Shown here: piece by piece, positions 41,210 through 48,523 of the stretch
Layout of the letters: every line of letters starts with the position of its first letter
How positions within the stretch are numbered: position 1 is the stretch's first letter
NCBI RefSeq assembly: GCF_014650675.1
Contig: NZ_BMVK01000003.1
Coordinates: 496,001-560,000 of the forward strand
Length of the DNA: 64,000 nt
Direction: 5' to 3'
Origin: Streptomyces anulatus
Lineage (GTDB): Bacteria > Actinomycetota > Actinomycetes > Streptomycetales > Streptomycetaceae
Translations under genes and position numbers: made by a program
The notes under the pieces: model-generated
The model's database searches: none
Seen by the model: only the letters and a program-made list of their open reading frames with translations
What the model was told of the DNA's origin: nothing

Positions 41210-41436
41210 CGTCCCCCTCGCTTCATGCGCGGCTTGGTTGACCCCCTGCGTAGCAGGCTGGAAAGCGCCAGGCCGGTAGCTTCGAGCACCTTCACGAGGT
41301 CCTCGTTGCGAGCCCGGCTAACCACTTTCCAGGCAACCACGCCGAAAATTACCAGAGCTAGTGCTGTCAACCCGGCGACGAGCACCATTCCGTAAGCGAT
41401 ACTCGACCAACCTTCGGCCTGAACCACGTCAAGCAC
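41206..41436 (-). CDS. Small single-pass membrane protein
   Basis: 76 residues (MLDVVQAEGWSSIAYGMVLV) with one transmembrane helix (MVLVAGLTALALVIFGVVAW) and a basic cytoplasmic tail. Translationally coupled to 40241-41209, with which it probably works. Confidence 0.7.
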   Translation of the reverse strand: MLDVVQAEGWSSIAYGMVLVAGLTALALVIFGVVAWKVVSRARNEDLVKVLEATGLALSSLLRRGSTKPRMKRGGR

Positions 41437-41463
41437 GGGGCCTCCTTAGGGACTAGAAACGGC

Positions 41464-41498
41464 AGAAGCCCCCAGCTAGGCATACGCTGGGGGCTTCT
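41464..41498. terminator. Hairpin near the right end of the element
   Basis: AGAAGCCCCCAGC (41464-41476) pairs perfectly with GCTGGGGGCTTCT (41486-41498). Confidence 0.7.
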
Positions 41499-41512
41499 GA
41501 GGGCAAACAAAA

Positions 41513-41533
41513 AACCCGCCGGGGAGGCGGGTT
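41513..41533. terminator. Second hairpin in tandem
   Basis: AACCCGCC (41513-41520) and GGCGGGTT (41526-41533), preceded by an A-rich run. Together with the first hairpin it probably insulates the element end. Confidence 0.65.
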
Positions 41534-42014
41534 GAGTTGCTGCGGCCATACTGGTGGCCGCGCAGATACAAAGTACCACACCTTCCGTCAGGGTGGCTTC
41601 AGTATGAAGTTTATGCAGGTCAACGAGGTACTGGGGCGCCCAACGGAGTCGTGCAGGTTCTCTGGTGGTTTCGTAACACAGTGGCTGCCAGGGAAGCGAC
41701 CCACCCGCAGCTTCACTCTCTCCCGCTTCAATCCCGTCCGTCGTCGGCATCGTCATTGACGGCGAGTTGAGCCGTGCGCTCGCCCGCTTCGAGCCCTGCC
41801 CCAATCACGTGGGCGGGCGCAGGTGCAGCGCCCGTAGCGCGGGCCGGAGGCATAGGGGCGAAGGGCGGCGGTGCCGGGAGCCTGCCCGGCGGAGCGGAGG
41901 GTAGCTGGTCTTGACGAGGTGTGGACATTCTTGCGGTGTCTGATCCGCTGGCCACGATCGCGCGATACCCAGGGTGACGTGCATCCGCATGGGCGACCTG
42001 TAGCTGGGGCTGCT
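41534..42014. other. Non-coding right end of the AICE
   Basis: No supported gene. The stretch carries attP-proximal DNA; GCTGCTGTACAGCAGC (42009-42024) is a perfect palindrome overlapping the arm-type site. Confidence 0.5.
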
Positions 42015-42038
42015 GTACAGCAGCGGAGTACCGCAACC
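42015..42038. other. Candidate integrase arm-type site near attR
   Basis: GTACAGCAGCGGAGTACCGC followed by AACC, 22/24 identity to 23411-23434 in the same orientation. Confidence 0.5.
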
Positions 42039-42120
42039 ACAGCAACTGCCCCCGCCCGTCACCGTCTCTCCGGACCCTCCTAACGGCCGGTATGGCCGTC
42101 ACTGACCGATCCGGCTAGAG

Positions 42121-42169
42121 CTACGGATCAGAAGGTTGCAGGTTCGAATCCTGCCGAGTGCACAGCAGG
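42121..42169 (+). other. attR: 49-bp att core
   Basis: Identical to the tRNA-Arg 3' half at 23318-23366. Only the 3' half is present, so it is not a tRNA gene. The left flank CCGATCCGGCT-GAG is shared with the third att copy. Confidence 0.9.
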
Positions 42170-42171
42170 TC

Positions 42172-42203
42172 AGAGGCCCCCAGGAGAAATCCTGGGGGCC
42201 TCT
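42172..42203 (+). terminator. Hairpin copied beside attR
   Basis: Same 14-bp stem and GAAA loop as 23369-23400. Confidence 0.75.
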
Positions 42204-42204
42204 G

Positions 42205-42575
42205 GCGTTGTCTGCGCCGTGCACGACGGCGAGTTTTGCGGCTAGTTCGGCGGCTTCGTCCACGACGCTGTCGCGGTGCCCGTAGGTGAAGACCTTGACG
42301 GTGCCGCGTCCACGCCGGGTCAGGGTGGGGATGAGGGTGTTTTCGGGCTGGTGCACCACGTCTTCGCGGAGGACAGTCTCGTCCTTCTCGCCGCCCCACC
42401 GCCTGTCCTTGTCGTAGGGCAGGAAGTCCCTGGTGACGGCCGCTCGCAGGATGTCCTCGAAGATGTCGACGGACAGGGCATCGGGATGGACGGGGCCAAG
42501 AGTCGACACGATCGGCGCGGTCGGTACGGGCCGGAGCGTGGCGAGCGTCGTGGGAGCTCCCATCCGGACCACCAA
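42205..42575 (-). pseudogene. Gene fragment fused into attR
   Basis: A leftward frame from ATG 42575 (MVVRMGAPTTLATL) reads protein-like sequence (DALSVDIFEDILRAAVTRDF, WGGEKDETVLREDVVHQPEN) and then continues antisense through the hairpin and att core to 42099. The end is thus made of att DNA rather than its own sequence. It looks like a gene whose 3' end was replaced at the recombination site. Family not recognised. Confidence 0.45.
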
Positions 42576-42636
42576 GTGGGTCAGACGCCGGGGTACGCGA
42601 GTATGTCAGCAGAGCTGAGCTGACAGAGGGGGACCC

Positions 42637-43029
42637 GTGCAGATAGCGGGAGTGGACTTGTACGTCAACCATCCGGTCATGGCCTTGGGGTCTCCCGACT
42701 GGATCAGCACTGACCTGAAGCTGGGCGGCGCTCCCGCTGCGTCCACCGACACTCACGTCATCGTCCGCGTACAGCCACAGACGGCTCTGATCAAGGTGCG
42801 GCTGTTCCAGGACTACGGTGAGGACATCGCCGCTGACCCATCATTCACCACAGTGTTTGATGGGTCCCTCTACTTGGCAGACAGGCGCTTCGTGATCGGT
42901 GACGTGATGGGAGAGAGCCGGTTCGTCAAGTACATCGGGGGACCGCAACGCTGGCGAGTGCGGGTCGCGGTGGATAGCCCGAAGGGGTACGCGCGAGCTG
43001 CCGACGTGGTTCTCAGCGCCGAGGAGTAG
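42637..43029 (+). CDS. Hypothetical protein in the element remnant
   Basis: 130 residues from GTG 42637 behind AGAGGGGG. Beta-rich (VIVRVQPQTALIKVRLFQDY, DGSLYLADRRFVIGDVMGES), lower GC than the chromosome. Upstream lies GTCAGC-AGAGCTGA-GCTGAC (42605-42624), a possible operator. No family recognised. Confidence 0.65.
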   Translation: MQIAGVDLYVNHPVMALGSPDWISTDLKLGGAPAASTDTHVIVRVQPQTALIKVRLFQDYGEDIAADPSFTTVFDGSLYLADRRFVIGDVMGESRFVKYIGGPQRWRVRVAVDSPKGYARAADVVLSAEE

Positions 43030-43270
43030 AGCCGCATGCGCTGTCAAGCCTGCGTGGTGTGACTGTCATCAGCGACTGACACCAACAAGCGCGAACAGCA
43101 GCGATCGACGCCGAACCTCAGTGGACCGTTGGCCGAGGCGCAGAGCTGGTTGGCCGACGTCGACTGCCTGTCGTGACCGACCTGATAAGGGTGAGGCTGC
43201 GACATGAACTCTTGCCCCCGCAGCGAGCTCGCGTCTGGTGGAGGTCATACGGGTCTGCCAGGATCGAGCT

Positions 43271-43486
43271 GTGAACCAGCCTTCGATACCCGACAGATTG
43301 AACAGGGCCCTCGACTGGGCAGGACTGCCCCTGTCCGTTCTCCTTCTCGCCATTGGCGTCAGGGACTATCGCGATGGTGCCTCCGTGGGTTGGCCCATCG
43401 GTGGAGCGGTGCTTGTTCTGGTCAGCCTCTGGGTGATCTACCGCGGGATGCGTCGCCGGAGTGCCGGGACCACCAAGTCGGCGTAG
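43271..43486 (+). CDS. Small two-helix membrane protein
   Basis: 71 residues from GTG 43271 (NQPSIPDRLNRALDWAGLPL; a start at 43238 is possible). Two transmembrane helices (GLPLSVLLLAIGVRDY, WPIGGAVLVLVSLWVIYRGM) and a basic tail. It lies just inside the third att copy. Function unknown. Confidence 0.6.
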   Translation: MNQPSIPDRLNRALDWAGLPLSVLLLAIGVRDYRDGASVGWPIGGAVLVLVSLWVIYRGMRRRSAGTTKSA

Positions 43487-43517
43487 GTGTGGCCGTAGCT
43501 GGCCGATCCGGCTGGAG

Positions 43518-43566
43518 CTACGGATCAGAAGGTTGCGGGTTCGAATCCTGCCGATCGCACAGCAGG
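43518..43566 (+). other. Third, diverged att copy (old attR)
   Basis: Matches the 49-bp core with three substitutions and keeps the hairpin that follows (43569-43600, two changes) and the same left flank CCGATCCGGCT-GAG as attR at 42121. It marks the end of an earlier related insertion at tRNA-Arg. Confidence 0.8.
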
Positions 43567-43620
43567 CCAGAGGCCCCCAGGAGGAATCCCGGGGGCCTCT
43601 CGCGTTGCCGTCAGCAGTTT

Positions 43621-44835
43621 CTAGGCGGCCTCGGCCGCTACCTTCATCCGGGCCGGCTCCGTCGTCACTCGGCGGCGGCGGGTCGGCAGGCCCATCGTCG
43701 GGTTGGCGACGCCCCAGGCCGCGCCCTTGCAGACCAGTTCCTTGTAGAGGGCGGCCACGCGGCCGGTCAGGGCTGCGCTGACGGCTCGGTCGTCGGCGGT
43801 GACGTACTGGATCAGGCCCTCCTTGCGGCCCAGGGAGACGCACTGGTTGAAGTAGCGGGGTGCGGTGGTCGGGAGCTTGGTGCCGGTGAGGCGGGCCGCG
43901 ATGGCGTCGGCCGCCTGCCAGGCGGTGGGGATGCCCGAGGCGCACGACATGCGCAGCGGCTTGCCGCCGGGGCCGGCGACCAGGGCCGCGTCGCCGATGG
44001 CGTACACGTCCGGGTGCGAGGTCGAGCGCATGGTGGCGTCGACCACGATCTGGCCGGTGTCGCCGGTCTCCAGGGTCGTGGCCCGGGCGATCGGGTGGAC
44101 CGCGAAGCCCGTCGTCCAGACCGTGATCGCGGCCGGGACGTCGCCCTCCGTGGTGGTGACCCGGTCGGCGTGCACGGCGGTGACGTCGGCGTGTTCGTGG
44201 GCGGTGATCCGCAGGTCGGTGAAGACCTTCCGCAGGTGCCTGGCGCCCTTGGGGGAGAGCCAGTCGCCCAGTGCTCCCCGGGCGACCAGGGCCACGTCCA
44301 GGTCCGGGCGGGTCTCGGCCAGCTCCGTCGCGGCCTCCACGCCGGTGAGGCCGCCGCCGACGACGACCACGGGCGTGCCGGGGGCGACGGCGGCCAGACG
44401 CTCGCGCAGGCGCAGTGCGCCGGGGCGGCCGGCGATGTCGTGGGCGTGTTCGGCGGCGCCGGGGACGGCGTGGGTGCTCCAGGCGCTGCCGAGGGCGTAC
44501 ACGAGGGTGTCGTACGACAAGGCCTCCGGCCCGCCGGTTCCTTCCGGGGCGGTGACGGACACCGTGCGGCCGTCGACGTCGATGCCCGTGACCTTCCCGA
44601 GGCGCAGCCGGACGCCCGTGCCGGCGAACATCTCGTCGAAGGGCCGGGGGCGGAGGTCCTGGCCCACCGCGAGCTGGTGCATCCGGACGCGCTCGACGAA
44701 GTCCGCTTCGGCGTTGACGAGGGTGATGGAGACATCCTCACGCCGCAGCCGCCTGGCGAGGCGTCCGGCGGCACTCGCTCCGGTGTAGCCGGCTCCGATG
44801 ACGATGACGCGGTGCTGCTGGATGTTCTGCTGCAT
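43621..44835 (-). CDS. NDH-2-like FAD-dependent oxidoreductase
   Basis: 404 residues from ATG 44835 (MQQNIQQHRVIVIGAGYTGA). Two dinucleotide folds are present: VIVIGAGYTGASAAGRLA for FAD and PVVVVGGGLTGVEAATELAE for NAD(P)H, followed by the FAD-binding HPDVYAIGDAALV. This is the type II NADH:quinone oxidoreductase/flavin oxidoreductase group, probably membrane-associated. It is encoded just downstream of an ECF41 sigma factor, whose usual targets are neighbouring oxidoreductase genes. Confidence 0.88.
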   Translation of the reverse strand: MQQNIQQHRVIVIGAGYTGASAAGRLARRLRREDVSITLVNAEADFVERVRMHQLAVGQDLRPRPFDEMFAGTGVRLRLGKVTGIDVDGRTVSVTAPEGTGGPEALSYDTLVYALGSAWSTHAVPGAAEHAHDIAGRPGALRLRERLAAVAPGTPVVVVGGGLTGVEAATELAETRPDLDVALVARGALGDWLSPKGARHLRKVFTDLRITAHEHADVTAVHADRVTTTEGDVPAAITVWTTGFAVHPIARATTLETGDTGQIVVDATMRSTSHPDVYAIGDAALVAGPGGKPLRMSCASGIPTAWQAADAIAARLTGTKLPTTAPRYFNQCVSLGRKEGLIQYVTADDRAVSAALTGRVAALYKELVCKGAAWGVANPTMGLPTRRRRVTTEPARMKVAAEAA

Positions 44836-44928
44836 GTCCTGCACTCCTGTCTCGCGCGGTTTCGCCCCTTGAACCGGACAGCCCGTCGATTCCTGACAGG
44901 TGGGCGATGTGACGCGCGGCACAGGGGA

Positions 44929-45873
44929 TCAGTTGATGCGGAGGACCGGTTCTCCGTGGTCCGTCGCCGCCCACAGCCGCGTCGCTCGTTCGAGCTTGTC
45001 GGGGTTGGCCTGGTTACGGAACGCGGCGATACCGTCCGCCGTGATCTCCAGGCACATGACGCCGATGACCCGGCCGTCGACGGTGACCACGAGCGCGGGC
45101 AGCCCGTTGGCGTACGAGACGTGGATCTCCGCGGTGCCACCGAGGAGGTTGCGAGCGGCCTGGTTGGGGGTGAACAGGCTCCGCATGAACTTCGCGACGG
45201 CCACGGCCCCCTCGAACGGCCTGGTGCGGGCCGGTACCTTTCCGCCGCCGTCGCCGATCGCGACGGCGTCCGCGGTGAGCAGCCGGACGAGCGGTTCGGT
45301 CCGGCCGCTGGTGGCGGCCGTGAGGAACTCGTCGACGATCCGCCGGGCGGCGGCCTCGTCGATCTCCGTACGGGTCCTGCCGTCCGCGATGTGCTTCTTG
45401 GCGCGGTGGAAGATCTGCTGACCGGAGGCCTCGGTGATGTCGAGGATCTCCGCGATCCTCCGGTGCGGGTAGCCGAAGGCCTCCCGCAGCACGTACACCA
45501 CCCGCTCGTTGGGGGACAGGCGCTCCATGAGGGCGAGTACGGCGAACGAGACCGACTCGCGCTGTTCGACGGTGTCGGCCGGGCCGAGCATCGGGTCCCC
45601 GGCGAGCAGCGGTTCGGGCAGCCACTGGCCCACATAGGTCTCGCGCCGGGCGCGGGCCGAGGTGAGCTGGTTGAGGCAGAGGTTGGTGAGGACCTTCGTC
45701 AGCCAGGCCTCGGGGACCTCGATGCGGTCGACGTCGGCGGACTGCCAGCGCAGGAACGTGTCCTGAACGGCGTCCTCGGCATCGCTCGCGGAGCCGAGGA
45801 GGCGGTAGGCGATGGCCTTCAGACGGGGCATGGAAGCCTCGAACAGGTCGATCTGGTTCCCGGTCAGCACCAT
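44929..45873 (-). CDS. ECF41-type RNA polymerase sigma factor (SigJ-like)
   Basis: 314 residues from ATG 45873. Region 2 is MPRLKAIAYRLLGSASDAED, region 4 is SPNERVVYVLREAFGYPHRR with ASGQQIFHRAKKHI. A C-terminal SnoaL/NTF2-like domain follows (about 190-310), containing DGGGKVPARTRPFEG and NGLPALVVTVDGR, which in ECF41 factors replaces an anti-sigma factor and tunes activity. The gene reads toward the NDH-2-like gene with a 93-bp gap. A TGTCAGGA element lies in that gap on the coding strand, similar to the ECF41 -35 box TGTCA. Confidence 0.9.
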   Translation of the reverse strand: MVLTGNQIDLFEASMPRLKAIAYRLLGSASDAEDAVQDTFLRWQSADVDRIEVPEAWLTKVLTNLCLNQLTSARARRETYVGQWLPEPLLAGDPMLGPADTVEQRESVSFAVLALMERLSPNERVVYVLREAFGYPHRRIAEILDITEASGQQIFHRAKKHIADGRTRTEIDEAAARRIVDEFLTAATSGRTEPLVRLLTADAVAIGDGGGKVPARTRPFEGAVAVAKFMRSLFTPNQAARNLLGGTAEIHVSYANGLPALVVTVDGRVIGVMCLEITADGIAAFRNQANPDKLERATRLWAATDHGEPVLRIN

Positions 45874-45916
45874 GGATCGGATCCTAAGGGGAGCGGCGCG
45901 CGACGGTGCAACGGGT

Positions 45917-45952
45917 GCGCCCCGCCGTCTCCTCGGAGGAGCGGCGGGGCGC
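45917..45952 (-). terminator. Terminator after the secreted esterase gene
   Basis: GCGCCCCGCCG (45917-45927) pairs with CGGCGGGGCGC (45942-45952). Confidence 0.7.
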
Positions 45953-45977
45953 GCGGGTGGTGGTGTGTGCGGGCCGG

Positions 45978-47102
45978 TTAGGCGGGTGCGTCCGCCGCGG
46001 CGAAGTCGGCCTCCAGCCGCGGGATGTAGTCGGCGAACGCGGGGGCCCAGCAGCCGTAGTTGTGGCCGCCGTCGCACGTGGGCGACAGCGAGGAGCCGTT
46101 GCCGTAGTCGACCACGCGGGCGGGCAGGCCGAGCTGGTCCAGCCGGGACTTGACCGTCCTGGTGGCGACCGCGGTGACGGAGTCGATCAGCCCCTGGTCA
46201 CCGGTGTAGAGCGTGACCTTCGCGCCCCGCAGCCGGGCGAGGTTGGCCGAGGCGGCCGGGTTGACCGCGTTCCAGACGCGGTCCGCGCCGAAGACCGGGT
46301 ACGGGGAGCCGAAGACGGCGTCGCTGTCGACGTAGGGCCCGTAGCCCGTGCAGGCGCCGGTGCCCGACGGGGTCGAGGTGCTCACCGCGCACCACGCGCC
46401 GGTGAGGTTCAGTTCCGTGGCGACGACGGCGGCGCGGATCGTCGGCATGCCGAAGTCGATGCCGCCGGAAAGCGCGGCCGTGTGGCCGAACAGGTCGGGG
46501 CGGGCCTCGGCGTAGCGGAGCGCTCCGTAACCGCCCATCGACAGGCCGACGACCGCCCGGTGGTCCTTGCCGGGCAGGGTGCGGAGGTTGGCGTCGATGA
46601 AGGGGACGACCTGTTCGAGGTGGAAGGTCTGCCAGTTGGCCGCGCCCACCGCGGTGTTCTGCATGACCCAGTCGGCGTACCAGCCCTTCAGCCCACCGTC
46701 CGGCACGACGGTGATCATCTTGTCCGAGCGCAGTGCGGGGACCGCGGCGGCGTCGTCGACGGTGCCGCCCCCGCCGTGCAGGAAGTACGTCACGGGCCAC
46801 CGCTTGCCGGGGTCCGCCGCGTAGCCCTCGGGGAGGAAGACGCGGATCTTGTGGGGGCCGGACACCTGCGGGGTGGTCACGGTGAGGGTGAAGTCGGTCT
46901 CCGAGCGCACCTCCGTGGCGTCGACGACCCGGGTCAGGCCGTGGCTGTCGGTGAAGTCGGGGATCGCGGGGGCGTCGGCCCGCGCTGTCGGCGCTGCGGC
47001 GAACGCGGTCAGCATCGTCATCGCCACGGTCGCCGCGGCCGCGGCCGCGGCTCCGGCGCGCAACCCGGCGAGGGCTCGTACACCGGATATCAAGGGGTTC
47101 AT
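45978..47102 (-). CDS. Secreted alpha/beta-hydrolase esterase (antigen 85-like fold)
   Basis: 374 residues from ATG 47102 with a signal peptide (MNPLISGVRALAGLRAGAAA, cleavage near ARA-DAP). Motifs: oxyanion region YFLHGGGGTVDD, nucleophile elbow GLSMGGYGALRYAEARP, then an Asp and final His GGHNYGCWAPAFADYI. The family includes mycolyltransferase-like esterases and tributyrin esterases; streptomycetes lack mycolic acids, so a general esterase is more likely. The secreted protease gene is upstream, 46 bp away in the same direction. Confidence 0.85.
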   Translation of the reverse strand: MNPLISGVRALAGLRAGAAAAAAATVAMTMLTAFAAAPTARADAPAIPDFTDSHGLTRVVDATEVRSETDFTLTVTTPQVSGPHKIRVFLPEGYAADPGKRWPVTYFLHGGGGTVDDAAAVPALRSDKMITVVPDGGLKGWYADWVMQNTAVGAANWQTFHLEQVVPFIDANLRTLPGKDHRAVVGLSMGGYGALRYAEARPDLFGHTAALSGGIDFGMPTIRAAVVATELNLTGAWCAVSTSTPSGTGACTGYGPYVDSDAVFGSPYPVFGADRVWNAVNPAASANLARLRGAKVTLYTGDQGLIDSVTAVATRTVKSRLDQLGLPARVVDYGNGSSLSPTCDGGHNYGCWAPAFADYIPRLEADFAAADAPA

Positions 47103-47148
47103 GAGGCGGTTCTCCTTCGATCGGACGGGGCGGTTGCTCGCGGGCCGG

Positions 47149-48096
47149 CTACGGGTTGGTGGTGACCTGGAAACCCGCGCCGTAGACACCGGGCTGTGCG
47201 GCGTTCCGGGCGCGCAGGTCGGCGAGGATGTTCGCGGAGCTGGTGTAGACGTACGGCGGCACTCCCAGGGCGATGGCCTTGGTGATGCCGGCCCAGGGTC
47301 CGGCGGCCTGGAAGCCGTTCGCGGACGAGGGGTAGGCGCTGCCGGGTACGTGCCAGATCGCCGGGCCTCCCGAATCGCCGCCCTTGTGCGGGGCCCAGGA
47401 CTGGTAGATGCCCTGGGCGGCGTTGGTGACGCGGCCGTAGTTGACGCCGAGCTGGCCCGAGACCACCAGTTCGTTGTTGTTGAACAGGGCCGCGCCGAGC
47501 AGGCGTTCGCTGTTCGGCGCCGGGCTGAGGGCGTTGGGGCTGGGCTGCCCGCCGGGGACCTCCAGCACGCCCGTCTGCTTCAGGTGCGGACCCTGCGAGG
47601 AGAGGACCACCGTCTGCTCCAGCTCGATGATCATGTAGTCCTTGGTGGCGTGCCCCACCATCGAGCCCTCGGGGTCCTTGAAGTAGCGCAGGTGCCCGAT
47701 CGGACCGGAGGCGATGTCGTTCCGGTCGTAGACGGGCTGGATGTTCTCGGGGATGTCACGGTCGGCGTACTCCTTGCCGTTCACGCAGTGCCCCGCGGAG
47801 ATGGCGATCTTCCGCTGGTACGCGTCGGTGCCGACCGCGCCGATCGTGCAGAAGGCGTTGGGCGTGTCCGTCCGGAAGATGATCTGCATGCCGTTGAACA
47901 CGCGCTTCTCCGCGCCGGCGCCGGGCGCGGTGGCGGCAGCGGCGGTGGAGGCCGTGATGCCCGTCAGGACCAGGAGGAACCCCAGGACTCCTGCTAGCAG
48001 TCCGGGTATTCGTTGTATCCGCTCCGTCCGTTCCCTTCGCTCCGTCCGCTCCGTCCGCTCCGTCCGTTCCATTCGCTGATTTCGTCGTCGGTACAT
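47149..48096 (-). CDS. Secreted trypsin-like serine protease
   Basis: 315 residues from ATG 48096. An unusual cytoplasmic N-terminus of Arg-Thr-Glu repeats (NQRMERTERTERTERRERTE) coded by CTCCGTCCG-type tandem repeats precedes the hydrophobic signal (GLLAGVLGFLLVLTGITAST). The chymotrypsin fold has His in ISAGHCVNG, an Asp in the ATKDYMIIELE region, and Ser in HKGGDSGGPAIW. Likely exported; substrate unknown. Confidence 0.85.
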   Translation of the reverse strand: MYRRRNQRMERTERTERTERRERTERIQRIPGLLAGVLGFLLVLTGITASTAAAATAPGAGAEKRVFNGMQIIFRTDTPNAFCTIGAVGTDAYQRKIAISAGHCVNGKEYADRDIPENIQPVYDRNDIASGPIGHLRYFKDPEGSMVGHATKDYMIIELEQTVVLSSQGPHLKQTGVLEVPGGQPSPNALSPAPNSERLLGAALFNNNELVVSGQLGVNYGRVTNAAQGIYQSWAPHKGGDSGGPAIWHVPGSAYPSSANGFQAAGPWAGITKAIALGVPPYVYTSSANILADLRARNAAQPGVYGAGFQVTTNP

Positions 48097-48145
48097 GGGT
48101 GTTCCTCTCGGTCGGTCGGTGGGTTCGGGTTCCGGTGGGTTTCGG

Positions 48146-48373
48146 CTATCGGCGGCACGAGGCCGCGATGACCAGCAGCACGATGGTGATGCCCAGGAAC
48201 GGCAGGCAGCCCAGACCTCCCTGCGGATTTCCGCGATGGACTTCCACATGGCCGCCGGGAGGAATTCCGGGGTGTTTCCGGGTGTAGTGATCGATCTGCT
48301 GCTGCTCGGCCCGGGACTCGTCGAGCCAGGGCGTCTTTGCGGTGCATTCGCCGCACCAGTAGCGATAGGCCAT
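48146..48373 (-). CDS. Small membrane protein with CxxC ribbon
   Basis: 75 residues from ATG 48373 (MAYRYWCGECTAKTPWLDES). An N-terminal CxxC and His pair (HYTRKHPG) suggests a zinc ribbon; the C-terminus is a single transmembrane helix (GCLPFLGITIVLLVIAASC). Similar short proteins are common in streptomycetes, function unknown. Divergent from the NACHT gene. Confidence 0.75.
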   Translation of the reverse strand: MAYRYWCGECTAKTPWLDESRAEQQQIDHYTRKHPGIPPGGHVEVHRGNPQGGLGCLPFLGITIVLLVIAASCRR

Positions 48374-48523
48374 GCCGGTTCCTCACCCGTCGTTCTTCCG
48401 CTGCTCCGCCGACGATCGCGTTTCCGCAGCTCGGCGGACAGGCCAGGGCACCGGCCATCTGTGGCCGGTCCGGTCACCGCGCTAGACTCGCCGCCGTCCG
48501 GGCGGGCTAGGCGGGGGACCGAA

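Larger units (their letters stand above)
23360..42169 (+). mobile_element. Actinomycete integrative and conjugative element (pSAM2/SLP1 type, AICE), about 18.8 kb
   Basis: It is bounded by attL in tRNA-Arg(ACG) and attR at 42121-42169. Core modules in order from attL: int-xis-repSA (integration, excision, rolling-circle type replication), spd-like small membrane and transfer proteins, traSA (FtsK-like double-stranded DNA translocase), a KorSA-like repressor and a Pif-like Nudix protein. Cargo is an AT-richer methyltransferase/ATPase/nuclease cluster, then a second regulatory block with two more GntR proteins. All core genes are intact, so it may still be mobile. Confidence 0.9.

Noticed and set aside
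41367..41804. Leftward ORF of 145 codons at the element end
   Set aside because: It runs through two strong hairpins and overlaps the better supported membrane protein at 41206-41436.
42121..43566. Additional tRNA-Arg genes at 42121 and 43518
   Set aside because: Only the 3' half of the tRNA is present at both places; the D-arm and 5' acceptor strand are missing, as expected for attR copies.
43118..43945. Leftward ORF reading through the third att copy
   Set aside because: It joins antisense sequence of the oxidoreductase gene with antisense att DNA and has no coherent domain.
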